DNA of 64,000 bases from Alopecurus myosuroides (Eukaryota; Streptophyta; Magnoliopsida; Poales; Poaceae). Shown here piece by piece: positions 1 to 11,012 of this stretch (position 1 is its first letter; the number at the start of each line of letters is the position of its first letter). The stretch lies in NCBI GenBank assembly GCA_028641055.1, contig CM054057.1, positions 324,514,941 through 324,578,940 on the forward strand. The letters are read 5' to 3'. The notes beneath the pieces are model-generated. The model worked only from the letters and a program-made list of their open reading frames with translations. It did not search any database and was not told the origin of the DNA. A program made the position numbers and the translations under genes.

Positions 1-31
1 TTAGCTTTTGTCCATCCTTCATCTCATCATA

Positions 32-373
32 TCATTCTTCTCTCCCTACACATGAAAACTTCCTCCATACAAAACTTCCCACAATTTTCATTAGCATTAG
101 TGTAATAAAAATAATAAATCCACTTGGGTTCAGTTTCAACACAGGTATAACACCTATTAAAGCATTAGATATTGTCACAACTTCTTTTAAAGCTCTTCCC
201 CTCAAAATATCACCAAAATAAAAAAGATTAAGAGGCAAATGCAAATTTTGGCAGAAATCTGTCAAAATAGAATAGTAGGTAAAAATAGATTTTTTTTTCG
301 AAAATCTTATGTTGATCAAGTAAAAAAGTGCAAAACTAAAAAAGTTAGATAATAACCTGGGGAATGCGCACAA
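32..373 (-). pseudogene. Hydrophobic 3' ORF of the Sabrina-like element
   Basis: A 113-codon minus-strand frame lies in the 3' part of the outer gypsy element. The protein is rich in Phe, Leu and Ile with several hydrophobic stretches, for example around the residues FIIFITLMLM. It contains no pol motif. It lies downstream, in element orientation, of the frame at 621-866 and may once have been continuous with it, because bases 374-620 hold several stops. I do not recognise a function. It may be a relic of the element's non-pol ORF or simply AT-rich non-coding DNA read as hydrophobic protein. The remaining bases to about 620 show nothing else. Confidence 0.35.
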
Positions 374-599
374 AAATTTTCAGATTAATTCGTCGTTCTG
401 GCTAGGAGAATTTTTTTTTGGTGGCAGCACATAATCTGTTTCAGGACAGCAACTTCCCCAAATCTTACTTCCTCCCTATTAGAGGATACTCTAGGCACAA
501 AAATGAAATAAAAAGGATAAGAAGAGGTTGCTACAGAGTTAAAAACTTCCAAGACTGAAAGAAAACAAAAGGAAACTGAAAGCAGAAATATAATGGGTT

Positions 600-1095
600 A
601 TCTCCCATAAGCGTTTTTCTTTAGAGCCTTTTAGCTATGCATGATAATTTGAGAAGATGCTCACATAAGAAATATGAAATGAAGCAAAATAGAGCATCAA
701 GAAGCAAATATAAAACAAATTTAAGTCTAACCCACTTCCTATGAAAAATAATATTGTAAAGAAACAAGTCGTGAAGGCACAAAGTAACAAGCATAGGAAG
801 GCAAAACAAGTGCAACTTCAAAAATTTCAACATAAAGAGGGGAAACTTAATATTATTGAGATACATAAATCCATGTTTCCCTCTCTCATAATAACTTTAA
901 GTAGCACCATGAATAAAATTAACAATATAACTATCACATAAAACATTCTTATCATGATCCACATGCATAAAAGAATTAATACTCTCCACATAAGCATAAT
1001 CATTCTCATTAATAGTAGTCGGAGCAGGATCATCATAAAGAAATCGAACATGATAGACAAGTTGTATATTAGGGAGATGGTTTTGGTTAATACCT
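600..1095 (-). pseudogene. 3' half of the second ORF of the outer gypsy element
   Basis: Minus-strand frame that continues the ORF starting at 5099; the two halves are separated by the element at 1096-4552. Seen here: an acidic stretch (FLYDDPAPT), then an in-frame TAA at 897-899. The same frame then resumes and runs through a long Leu/Phe-rich hydrophobic tail (residues such as KFPLFMLKFLKLHLF). The acidic region followed by a membrane-like tail is typical of the non-pol ORF of Sabrina-type elements as I remember them. Function is unknown. The nonsense codon and the insertion make it dead. Confidence 0.55.
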
Positions 1096-2509
1096 TGATA
1101 CGTCATAAACGTATCCTTAATTTCTGATGTTCCATGTTGTTTCCCACATGTTTGCTATACACTTTATGTCATTTTTATCGATTTCCCGGGACTAACAAAT
1201 TGACAAGATGCCACAAAGCCAGTTCCTGTTTTCTGCTGCTTTTAGTTTCAGAAAAGTTGTTCTGGAAATATTGCGGAATTGGAAAATTCAAAAGCCAGAA
1301 GTCTTAGAAGTCTCGGAGGGTCCACGGAGTCCCGAAGAGACCCGGAGGGGTGCCCGGGAGCCACCACACCATAGGGGGATGCGGTTCCCCCTCTGGCCGC
1401 GCCAAGGGGTGGTATGGGCCCCTTGGACACCCCCCCCCCCCCGCATCGCCCTTTCGCCTATATATGCCCCCCGATGCATAAACCCTAAATGAATTGGCCT
1501 TTTCCACCAAAAACATCCGTAGCTACACCGCCGCCGCCGACGAGTTTCGGGGGACAGAAATCTCTGTTCCGGCACACCGCCGGGACGGGGAAGTGCCCCC
1601 GGATCCATCTCCATTGACTTCACCGCCATCCTCATTGCCGTTGCTATCTCCTATGATGAGGAGGGAGTAGTTCTCCCCCGGGGCTGAGGGCTCTACCCGT
1701 AGCTATGTGTCTCATCTCTCGCTCCCATGGTGTGATCTTTATGTGATCATGAGCTTTGTAATCTAGTTGATCAAGTAGATGTTACTCTTCATATGTTATG
1801 CTACTCAAGTGATTTTGTTATGAGATCTCCGTAAACACTTTGATCATAGTGTAATGGTGACACTCTGTGGACCGTGTGGTTTAGCATGATATTTATATCT
1901 TGTGTTGGATGACCCTATGAAATTGTGGTGTTTGTCTAGTACCTTCTAGGGCGTTCATAGTGACAGCGTGGGGTTAACTAGACATGGGAATGAGACTTTG
2001 AGAAGTGATGTTACAGCCCTATGCAATGAATTGGTGTTTGTTATTCAACCGAAGAGTGGTTCGGAGTAGCATAGTGAAGAGAAATATTTATGAATTCAAT
2101 TATGTTATCATTGTTGAGAGTGTTCACTAGTGAAAGTAGGATCCCTATGCCTTGTTTCTAAGCATTGAAACACCACTTACAACAAGTTCGGCTACATGTT
2201 TGCTTGCTGCCATTTTTATTTCAGATTGCAATTATCACTTATACACATCCATATTACTTGTATTTTACTCTCTCTTCGCCAAACTAGTGCACCTATACAA
2301 CTGAAAATTGTATTAGGTGTGTTGGGGACACAAGAGACTTCTTGTATCGTGATTGCAGGGTTGCTTGAGAGGGATATCTTTGACATATTCCTCCCTGAGT
2401 TCTATAAACCTTGGGTGATCCACTTAAGGGAAACTTGTTGCTGTTCTACAAACCTCTGCACTTGGAGGCCCAACACTGTCTACAAGAATAGAAGCGTGCA
2501 TAGACATCA
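1096..2509 (+). repeat. 5' LTR of the nested element
   Basis: 1414 bp, TG...CA termini. It holds a run of 13 C near 1429-1441 and, just downstream, a TATA-like CTATATATG (about 1457) followed by a GC-rich GCCGCCGCC leader, consistent with the LTR promoter and transcription start. ORFs crossing this interval are LTR sequence read in other frames. Confidence 0.88.
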
Positions 2510-2519
2510 AGATCTTTTC

Positions 2520-2537
2520 TGGCTCCGTTGCCGGGGA
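2520..2537 (+). other. Primer binding site, tRNA-Asp type
   Basis: Begins 11 bases after the LTR end and reads TGGCTCCGTTGCCGGGGA. This matches the complement of the 3' end of plant tRNA-Asp except for one base (TGGCGCC expected). The same site occurs in the outer element on the other strand (6942-6958). Confidence 0.75.
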
Positions 2538-2679
2538 GGTAAGGTAAAAGGTTCTCACATCCTCGGGTGTGAGTGCTCGAAGTTATTTCCTTTAGATTCT
2601 GCAATTATATATTTTTGTTTCTTGTTTTCACTAGTTATTTTTACTTGTTGCTTGTTTTTATTTTTACTGGTTAGTCTTA

Positions 2680-3120
2680 ATGGAAAACAACAAAAATATG
2701 AGAGAGATTTATTTTCATGCTAGTAGCAATGTTATTAGTATTAATTATTTGGATACCATTATTTCTAATACTATGGAAAAGTCTAAGCTTGGGGAAGCTA
2801 GTTTTTGTAAACATTTTAGTTCCCCAGTTTTAGAGGAGAAAATTTGCTCTGATGGTACTTTATCTACCATATGTGATAAATCTAATGATGCTTGTGATAT
2901 TTTAAATCCTCCTGCTGAAAATGTTCCTTTTAAAATACCTATGAAAATTGTTGAACGTGTCACGAATAACTACTATTTTGGAGATGGAACTGTCCATCCT
3001 CGTGATCATTTACTCTTTATACATGAATTATGCGGGTTGATCAAGTTTATGTTGGTAGCATGTCACCTCAGAAATTATGTGTTTTTATCGTTTACCTACT
3101 CGAGGACGTGTAGGAACTAA
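2680..3120 (+). pseudogene. gag: Truncated gag N-terminus of the nested element
   Basis: The frame opens with MENNKNMREIYFHASS and closely parallels the start of the outer element's gag (6736 downward on the minus strand), which reads MELYLHASSSVISMNSL at the same place. The similarity runs about 115 residues, to the motif HPRDHLLFIHELC. The sequence then jumps to the 3' end of the element, so the last 30 or so codons are out-of-context read-through. The capsid core and zinc knuckle are missing. It cannot make a working Gag. Confidence 0.75.
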
Positions 3121-3132
3121 GCTTGGGGGTGT
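3119..3132 (+). other. Polypurine-like tract before the 3' LTR
   Basis: The short G-rich string AAGCTTGGGGGTGT lies directly against the TGATACG start of the 3' LTR, where plus-strand priming should begin. Confidence 0.55.
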
Positions 3133-4552
3133 TGATACGTCATAAAAGTATCCTTAATTTCTGATGTTACATGCTGTTTTCATGTTGTTACCACATGTTT
3201 GCTATACACTTTATGTCATTTTTACCGATTTTCCGAGACTAACCTATTGACAAGATGCCACAGAGCCAGTTCACGTTTTGTGTTGTTTTTAGTTTCAGAA
3301 AAGTTGTTCTGGAAATATTCTCGGAATTGGAAAATTCAAAAGTCAGCAGTCTTAGAAGTCCCAGAGGGTCTACAAAGTCCCAAAGAGACCCGGAGGGGTG
3401 CCCGGGAGCCACCACACCAAAGGGGGGCGCGGTTCCCCCTCTTGCCCCCCCCAAGGGGTGGTGTGTACCCCCTGGCCACCCCCCGGCATCGCCCTTTCAC
3501 CTATATATGCCCCCCGATGCATAAACCCTAAATGAATCGCCCTTTTCCACCAAAAAACATTTGTAGCTCCGCCGCCGCCGCCGACAAGTTTCGGGGGACA
3601 AAAATCTATGTTCCGGCACCCCGCCGGGACGGGGAAGTGCCCCCGGAGCCATCTCCATCGACTCCACCGCCATCTTCATTGACGTTGTTGTCTCCAATGA
3701 TGAGGAGGGAGTAGTTCTCCCCCGGGGCTGAGGGCTCTACCGGTAGATATGTGTCTCATCTCTCCCTCCCATGGTGTGATCTTTATGTGATCATGAGCTT
3801 TGTAATATGGTTGATAAAGTAGATGTTACTCTTGATATGTTATGCTACCCAAGTGATTTTGTTATGAGATCTCCGTAAACACTTTGATCACGGTGTAATG
3901 GTGATAGTATGTGTACCGTGTGGTTTAGCATGATATTTAAACCTTGTGTTGGATGACCCTATGAAATTGTGGTGTTTGTCTAGTACCTTCTAGGGCGCTC
4001 ATAGTGACAGTGTGGGGTTAACTAGACATGGGAATGAGACTTTGAGGAGTGTTGTTACAACCCTACGCAATGAATTGGTGTTTGTTATTTAACCAGAGAG
4101 TGGTTCGGAGTATCATAGTGAAGAGGAATATTTATGCATTCAATTATGTTATCATTGTTGAGAGTTTTCACTAGTGAAAGTATGATCCTTAGGCCTTGTT
4201 TCTAAGCATTAAAACACCGCTTACAACAAGTTCTGCTACATGTTTGCTTGCTGCCATTTTTATTTCAGACTGCAATTATCACTTATACACATTCATATTA
4301 CTTGTATTGTACTCTCTCTTCGCCGGACTAGTGCACCTATACAACTGACAATTGTATTAGGTGTGTTGGGGACACAAGAGACTTCTTGTATCGTGATTGA
4401 AGGTTCCTTGAGAGGGATATCCTTGACATCTTCCTCCCTGAGTTCGATAAACCTTGGGTGATCTACTTAAGGGAAACTTGCTATTGTTCTACAAACCTAT
4501 GCACTTGGAGGCCCAACACTGTCTACAAGAATAGAAGCGTGCGTAGACATCA
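3133..4552 (+). repeat. 3' LTR of the nested element
   Basis: 1420 bp, same termini as the 5' LTR. It differs by many substitutions and short indels, for example an extra 12 or so bases near 3180 and a shorter C run near 3479. Several frames in this stretch are LTR read-through and not genes. Confidence 0.88.
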
Positions 4553-5099
4553 TACCTCCATAACCATGACAAGTTTCATGAGGATGATTGTGATTATATC
4601 CTATGTTATAATATTCTTTATAATGATTATAAAAAACCGGAGGCATAGTATCATCATAAGCAATAGAACAGTTATCTTCCAAAGTGTGTTCATTTGTAAG
4701 CATATCATCATTTTTACTCAAAGGAGATGTATCAAACATATAATCATCAGTAGCAAAAGGATTTTCAAACACATCATCCACAAGCTTAGAGCTTTCTATA
4801 TCATCATTGGAAACATGGATGGTAATGATAGTACACCAATTATTAACATCATCATTTTCAGAATTGGTACCAAAGATATATTCAATATCAAAAGTAGTGT
4901 GCTTCTCCCAATCATGATCACTATCATAAGTAACAGGCATATGATCATCATCGAGATCATACTCATCAGCAACAACTATAATAGAAGAAACATGCTTAGG
5001 GGAAGATATCGTTTCCTCTCTCCTTTTACTCCTCCTCGTCCTCTTGTTCTTCTTCTTCCCTTCTTTAGGAGGGAGAGGCTTGAAAGGAAGCTTCTGCAC
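4553..5099 (-). pseudogene. 5' half of the second ORF of the outer gypsy element
   Basis: The frame begins MQKLPFKPLPPKEGKKKNKR at 5099 and runs leftward to the nested insertion. After a basic N-terminus (KKKNKRTRRSKRR) it becomes strongly acidic, rich in Asp and Asn. The frame is still open where the nested element was inserted. With one TACCT copy removed it continues in frame into 1095-600. No catalytic motif is seen. It occupies the place where pol would be expected, as in non-autonomous Sabrina-type elements. Confidence 0.6.
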
Positions 5100-5102
5100 A
5101 TA

Positions 5103-6736
5103 TCATGGTTTATTGTTAGAAACAATAGAAGAAACTTTGGATGATTCCTTCTTTTCATTAATAAGAGAAAAACACATATTAGTCCTGTCATATTTTGGTA
5201 AAGTCTCATCTTTTATAATATTTTGTATGTAAGTATTTGCGTGGAAATTATCAACACAGTAAAGATGACATCCATGCATGACGCTATTCATATCAAAAGC
5301 ACTCATATCTACCAAAGAAGTTTTTCTTGATAACTCTTCACACACCCCAAAATAATGTAAGTTCATCATGTTGATTAGGATTGATCATGTCATCACTATA
5401 AAAACTTGCAGTACTCATTGGATTCGAAAGCAATTATCATAGCCTGAGCATTGAAAATTTAAATGGCCCACTTTATGGCAAAGTTCACAAATAAAAGGAT
5501 AGAGGGCACAAACTTTTTTACCAAGGTCATTTAGAGCCATGTCCCACGTTCTATTTTTTTCATTCTTGTGATGGATAAAATATTATTCTTCGGTTTGATT
5601 CTTGTTACAAGGTCTAAGTGCTCCACAAAAAATTAACATGCTTATAAGAAATAGTACTTTCATAAGTTTGGGCATGTTTATTGCAATCATTAATAACAAA
5701 TTCATTTTCCATGCAAGTGTCTTTAAAAGGTTCATGATACATGTCCCAATTTTCTTTAGGAACATTGATATGAGAAGCAAAGGCTCTACAGTAATCAACA
5801 ATAATTTGAGGATCAAGACCATATTTAGCACTAAGTTCTTGAAAATCACCAGTTTCAGCGAAAGACTTAATGCAATCATACTCATAGTTTATACCTGATT
5901 CTCTACCTTTATCGTTATCCCAATCTTCAACATTGTTTTGAATTGTTTCAAGAAGATTCCACTTACCTTCAAACTTCTTACATGATAATCCTTGCAATGT
6001 CCTAAAAGCATTGCATAAAAATTAGTAACAATTATTTCCTTAGGAAGCTCATGGTTAGGACATTTGAGTATTAATATTTTTAGTCTTCCCCAAGCTTGAG
6101 AAATGCTTTCTCCATCACGAGGACAAAAATTATAAATGTAATTCCTATCTAAATGCATTTTATGAGGAGGATAAATTTAGAGTAAAGGAGATTTTCAAGC
6201 TCCTTCCACTCCGAATGATGAGGATCATCTAGTAGCTCATACCACTCCCTTGCTTTGTCCCTAAGTGAAAAATAGATTAGCTTACTCTTGACTTGGTCCA
6301 ATGAAATACCTGCACACTTGAACAACTCGCATAATTCATGTATAAAGAGTAAATGATCACCAGGATGGACAGTTATATCTCCAAAATAGCAGTTATTCAT
6401 AACACGTTCACCAATTTTTATAGGTATTTTAAAATGAATGCTTTTAGTAGGAGTATTTAAAATATCACAAGCATCATTAGAATTATCACATATGGGAGAT
6501 AAATTATCATCAGAGAAAATTTTCTCCTCAAAAGTTGGGGAACTAAAAAGATCATTTTCATAAAAACTAGCTTCCCCAAGCTTAGAATTTTCCGTAGCAT
6601 TAGCAATAATGGTGTTCAAAGAATTCATACTAATAACACTGCTACTAGCATGCAAATAAAGCTCCATAGACTTTTTAATTTTCTCTTCAAACACTTCATG
6701 TCCTAACTCAAGATAAATATTATAAAGCTCTCCCAT
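5103..6736 (-). pseudogene. gag: Frameshifted gag of the outer gypsy element
   Basis: The frame starts MGELYNIYLELGHEVFEEKI at 6736. Residues around HPGDHLLFIHELCELFKCAG and WYELLDDPHHSEWKELENLL are the retrotransposon gag capsid region. Frames switch near 6150 and 5995: the next pieces read SISQAWGRLKILILKCPNHE, then WNLLETIQNNVEDWDNDKGR. A zinc knuckle CELCHKVGHLNFQC (CX2CX4HX4C) is encoded at 5448-5489. A further piece (5103-5369) follows after a stop. The domain order is that of Ty3/gypsy Gag, which packages element RNA. At least two frameshifts plus stops make it non-functional. Confidence 0.75.
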
Positions 6737-6941
6737 ATTTTTGTTGTTTTCTATTAAGCCTAACTATAAAAAATAAAAACAAGGAACAAGTAAAAATAAG
6801 CATAACTAGTGAAAATAAAAACAAGAAACAAAAAGATATAATTGCATAATCTAAAGGAAATAACTTAGAGCACTCACACACCAGCAACAGTACTAGAAAA
6901 TAGCTTGGTAGCCAGAGGATGTGAGTATCTTTTACCTTACC
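6737..6941 (-). other. Leader between primer site and gag
   Basis: AT-rich 5' untranslated internal sequence of the outer gypsy element. The gag start is chosen at 6736; I see no other feature. Confidence 0.5.
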
Positions 6942-6958
6942 TCCCAGGCAACGGCGCT
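6942..6958 (-). other. Primer binding site of the outer element
   Basis: On the minus strand it reads AGCGCCGTTGCCTGGGA, about 11 bases inside the LTR end. It is a slightly mutated tRNA-Asp primer site, matching the one in the nested element. Confidence 0.65.
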
Positions 6959-6969
6959 AGAAAAGACCT

Positions 6970-8376
6970 TGATTTCTACGCACGCTTCTATTCGTGTATA
7001 CAGTGTTGGGCCTCCAAGTGCAGAGGTTTCTAGAACAACAACAAGTTTCCCTTAAGTGGATCACCCAAGGTTTATCGAACTCAGGGAGACAGAGTTCAAA
7101 GATATCCCTCTCAAGCAACCCTGCAATTACGATACAAGAAGTCTCTTGTGTCCCCAACACACCTAATACAATTCTCAGTTGTATACGTGCACTAGTTCGG
7201 CGAAGAGATAGTGAAATACAAGTAGTATGGATGATTATAAGTGATAATAGCAATCTGAAATAAAAATGGCAGCAAGCAAACATGTAGCAGAACTAGTTGT
7301 AAATGGTGTTTCGATGCTTAGAAACAAGGCTTAGGGATCATACTTTCACTAGTGGACACTCTCAACAATAATAACATAATTGAATACATAAATATCCTCT
7401 TTTCACTATGCTACTCCAAACCACTCTCCGGTTGGGTAACGAACACCAATTCGTTGCGTAGGGATATGAAAGCACACCTTAAAATCCCATTCCCCACTAG
7501 GTAACTCCACACTATCACCTTGAGCCCTATATGGTTCCAGACAAACACCACAATTTCATAGACACGTCCAACACAAAATATAACTCATAATAAGCCACAC
7601 ACGATGTGCACACTGCCACCTTCACACCGTGGGACAAAGGTGTCTCCGGAGGCCACATTAAAACCACTTGAGTAGCATAACATATGAAGAGTAACATCTA
7701 CTTATTCAACTAGATTACAAAGCTCATGATCACATAAAGATCACGCCATGGGAGAGAGAGATGAACCACATAGGTACCCGTAGAGACCTCATCCTCGGGG
7801 GAGAACTAGTCCCTCCTCATCATGAGAGTCAGCAACAGCGATGAACATGGCGGTGGAGTCGATGGAGATGGCTTCGGGGGCAATTCCCCGCCCCGGGAGG
7901 GTGCCGGAACAAAGATTTTTGTCCCCCGAAACTTGTCTTCGATGGCGGTGGAGCTACGGAACTTTTCATGGATGGAGGCTGGTTGTTTTAGGGTTTTTGC
8001 GTCGGGGGCAATAAATAGGCAAAAGGGCGATGTCGGTGGGTACCCGAGGCGCCCACACCATGTGGTGGCACGGCCAGGGGTGCACCACCAGGTGGTGTGG
8101 CTGCCTCGGTGCCCCCTCTGGGTCTCCTCTGGACTCCAGGTACGTGTTAGCAAAATAGGGACTTTGGCCTTCGTTTCGTCCAATTCCGAGAATATTTCCA
8201 GAACAACTTTTCTGAAACAAAAAACAGCAGAAAACAGGAACCGACACTGTGGCATCTTGTGAATAGGTTAGTCCCAGAATACATCCTAAAAACGAAAACA
8301 TGTGGAAAACATACAGGCATTGGATAGAAAACAAGCATGGAGCATCGAAAATTATAGATACGTTTGAGACGTATCA
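6970..8376 (-). repeat. 5' LTR of the outer gypsy element
   Basis: 1407 bp. On the minus strand it starts TGATACGTCTCAAACGTATC (8376 leftward) and ends in CA at 6970. It is the same family as 1096-2509 but clearly diverged. The right flank is AGATT; the partner TSD lies outside the window. ORFs overlapping 7806-8334 are LTR leader sequence. Confidence 0.85.
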
Positions 8377-8616
8377 AGATTGCATGCGAGGCAACCAGGC
8401 CCTCCAGGTGCAACGGCTCGGTGATTGGTAACCTGCATGAGCCGTCGGGCCAGGCCAGCACGCCCATCAAAGCACCCATGGGCCAGGGCCTCTAGGAACG
8501 TCTGAATAGGCCATCTCCGTGGAGTTAGGTGGAGTGGAGCGCAACATGGCCAAAAGAGGCCACTCGTTTGAACGCGTGGGGAAGCGCACCTTAACCCGCA
8601 CTGCCCACTCTACACT
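8377..8616. other. GC-rich unassigned DNA
   Basis: GC-rich, not obviously repetitive DNA between the outer gypsy LTR and the open frame at 8617. No motif is recognised. It could be low-copy genic DNA or part of an unrecognised transposon. Confidence 0.35.
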
Positions 8617-8882
8617 ATGGTCACCACCCAGTCACTCCAACATCGCATCCTCTCCTCTCTCCCACCGCTCATCAGAAAACCCGATGGCCGCTCCACCACC
8701 TCCTCCGTCTGCCCCTTTCTCGATCCAACCTTTCCTTCCCCGACGAGGAGGCCTTCATCCTCCGACGTGCGCGCCATCACGGAATACATGGCAGCGACTT
8801 GTCAAAGCACGGCAACGCTGATTCACCCCGTCGTACGGTCGTTGCTGAACGGTCGTCGCCTATTTCGTATCGGCCTAGCGCT
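8617..8882 (+). pseudogene. Small unknown ORF, 5' part, cut by a solo LTR
   Basis: Frame from ATG at 8617 (MVTTQSLQHRILSSLPPLIR) to the LTR insertion at 8883. With the solo LTR and one GCGCT copy removed, the same frame continues from 10636 to a TGA at 10739-10741, giving 123 codons. A run of Pro/Ser/Thr is followed by a helix-like stretch (ITEYMAATCQSTATLIHPVV). A second overlapping frame (MAAPPPPPSAPFSIQPF from 8682) is also open, so the coding frame is uncertain. I do not recognise the protein. It may be a host gene fragment or chance GC-rich frames. Confidence 0.3.
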
Positions 8883-10630
8883 TGATACGTCTCAAACATA
8901 TCTATATTTTTTGATGATCCATGTTGTTATTATATCAATTATCACATATTTTGTTTACACTTCATAGCATTTTTATCCATTTTCTGTGACTAACCTATTA
9001 ACAAGATGTCACATTGTCAATTCATGTTTTTGTTGTTTTCCTCTTTCAGAAAATATAGTCGCAAAATATTCTCGAAATTGGATGAAAATTGGCGTACACA
9101 CATAATACACCAGAAGACTCCAGAAGCCCAAAGGGGAGGAGCAGCCGACCAGGAGGTGGCCACGCCACACCAGGGCGTGGCTCACTCCTGGCCGGCGCCC
9201 TCCTGTGGCGTGGGCCCCTCGGGTGGCCACCGACGCCACCCTTTCACCTATATATTCCTTCTGGCCCAAAAAAACCTAAATACCCGATCAATATTCCACG
9301 AAACATCTAGACGCTGCCATCGTCGTCAACCCTAGTTCGGGAGGGTTCTGAAGCTCTTGCCGACACCCTGCCGTAGAGGGGACTCATCACTGGAGGGCTC
9401 TACGCCGCCATGCATGCCTTTGGAGTGATGCGTGAGTAGTTCATCCTTGGACTACGGGTCCATAGCAGTAGCTAGATGATAGTCTATCCACTTTGTGCTA
9501 TCATGTTAGTTCTTGTGAGCTGCCCTACATGATCAAGATCATCGTTATGTAATGTTACATGTTGTGTTTGCTGGGATCCGGTGAATATTGATACTATGAG
9601 CAACTTGTTTATTTGTCCCATATGTCTATGTTGTTTATATCTTGCATTCTCTCTGTTCCTAGTAGATGCTTTGGACAAGAAGATGCTTGTAACTCCAAGA
9701 GGGAGTATTTATGCTTGATAGTGGGTTCATGCCTCCATAAATCAGCGTTCGAGTGTCTGAAACGTGCACGGTTGTGGATGTGTTGTTGCCACTAGAGATA
9801 AAATAATGATTCTTAGTCTACGTGTCTTTTGCATTGTTTACATTACACATAATACTTCATGCAATAATCTGTTATTTGCAACTTAATACTGGAAGTAATG
9901 CGGATGCTGACCCAAAGGTGAATTACTTAGGCATATATGCGCTGGATAGTAAGTCTATGTACTTTGTTGTATTGTCCTGTTAAATCTCATAGTGAACATC
10001 TTGTCATATACTGCATTTTCATGCCCTTATTATTTCATGCAATAATTTTTTGTTTGCAACTTAATACTGAAAGTGATGTGGATGCTGAACCGAAGGATGA
10101 ATTACTTAGGCACATATGCACTGGATAGTAAGTCTATGTACTTTGTTGTAATGGCCTACTAAATCTCATAGTGAACATCTTATCATATATTGCATTTTCA
10201 TGCCCTCATTATTTGTCGATTGCCCATTTGTAATTTGTTTACTCGACATGCTAGAAATATTTATGGAGAGACACCACTAATGAACTATGGACACCGGTCC
10301 ATTTTCCTCATACTGTTAAACCACCTACTGCAATCATATTGTTCTCTACCGTTTCATACAATCATCATTGTTTTCTACACCATGTGTTTAATCCTTTTGT
10401 TTTCATCAAGACCGGAGAGATTGACAACCTCTCTGTTTCGTTGGGGGCAAAGTAGTGTGTTTGTTTGTGCGCAAGTTCCACGTCAGTTGCGCGCTGACAA
10501 CCTTCTAAAGAACCTCCGTGTCCTCCTGGATTCGATAACCTTAGTTAATTTCAAGGGAAAGCTTGCCATTGTTATAGATCAAACTCTATGCTTGGAGTAA
10601 CCTAACAAACAACAAGCCCCCAAGGCATCA
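8883..10630 (+). mobile_element. Solo LTR of a Triticeae-type gypsy family (TSD GCGCT)
   Basis: 1748 bp, starting TGATACGTCTCAAAC and ending AAGGCATCA. It is flanked on both sides by GCGCT (8878-8882 and 10631-10635), so it is a solo LTR left by recombination between the two LTRs of a full element. Recognisable stretches around 9440-9740 (GTCCATAGCAGTAGCTAG, then CTCCAAGAGGGAGTATTTA) are characteristic of a common wheat/barley gypsy LTR. No internal sequence remains. It contains a 178-bp tandem duplication. Confidence 0.9.
9858..10213 (+). repeat. 178-bp tandem duplication inside the solo LTR
   Basis: Two head-to-tail copies (9858-10035 and 10036-about 10213), each starting CATGCAATAAT and containing TGCAACTTAATACTG and AAGTCTATGTACTTTGTTG. 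The copies differ at roughly one base in ten. Confidence 0.8.
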
Positions 10631-11012
10631 GCGCTATACGGTGGCAGACCAAATCGGCTCCGCGCAGAGGTGCTTCTCCCCAACGCGGAGGGGGAGGGTA
10701 CAAGCCCGCCGCTAGGACCGCCGCCGGGATTCAACCCGTGACCGTGCTACCCATCGGCGAACCAGTAGCTGCTGCCGTCGGTCGCCTTCGCCTCTACTTC
10801 TGCACCGGATCCTCCTCCCCCACCTCCTCAGACACGCGCATCGACATATTCATCCAAGGGGAAGGCTCCTAACCTGATATGTATGCTCCTGACCCGCATC
10901 ATCGTAGTTGTATATGTGTTCTGCATGTTGTTTCAGTATTGCTTTTGTAGATTATCGTTTTTTCTTAGTCGCTGTAGTAGATCGATAGAGGACTAGGACA
11001 TGCATGTATGAT
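10631..11012 (+). other. Right flank of the solo LTR, with the ORF's 3' end
   Basis: Bases 10636-10741 continue the frame interrupted at 8882 (residues RPNRLRAEVLLPNAEGEG) to a TGA. One base out of frame, a further open stretch runs to a TAA near 10873 (TVLPIGEPVAAAVGRLRLYF), which could be the same gene after a frameshift. AT-rich DNA follows with nothing recognisable. Confidence 0.3.

Larger units (their letters stand above)
1096..4552 (+). mobile_element. Internally deleted Sabrina-like element nested in the outer one (TSD TACCT)
   Basis: Two direct repeats (1096-2509 and 3133-4552) both start TGATACGTC and end AGACATCA. They enclose only 623 bp. The 5 bases before it (1091-1095) and after it (4553-4557) are both TACCT, a clean 5-bp target-site duplication. 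The internal part keeps a primer site, a gag start and a G-rich tract before the 3' LTR, but everything from mid-gag onward is deleted. By eye the two LTRs differ by several percent and carry small indels, so this is an old insertion. It lies in opposite orientation to its host. Confidence 0.9.
1..8376 (-). mobile_element. Sabrina-like Ty3/gypsy LTR element, 3' end off the window
   Basis: Seen on the minus strand in order: 5' LTR (6970-8376), primer site (6942-6958), broken gag with a zinc knuckle (5103-6736), a second ORF (4553-5099 continuing at 600-1095) and a hydrophobic 3' ORF (32-373). Its 3' LTR would lie left of base 1. No protease, reverse transcriptase or integrase is visible in about 5 kb of internal DNA, so this looks like the non-autonomous form known for Sabrina-type elements in Triticeae. 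The family name rests on my recognition of the LTR start and the gag-like proteins, not on a search. A second element (1096-4552) is inserted inside it. Confidence 0.75.

Noticed and set aside
3497..3714. Pro-rich small ORFs near the TATA-like region
   Set aside because: The same DNA occurs in the 5' LTR with frameshifts; it is the LTR leader.
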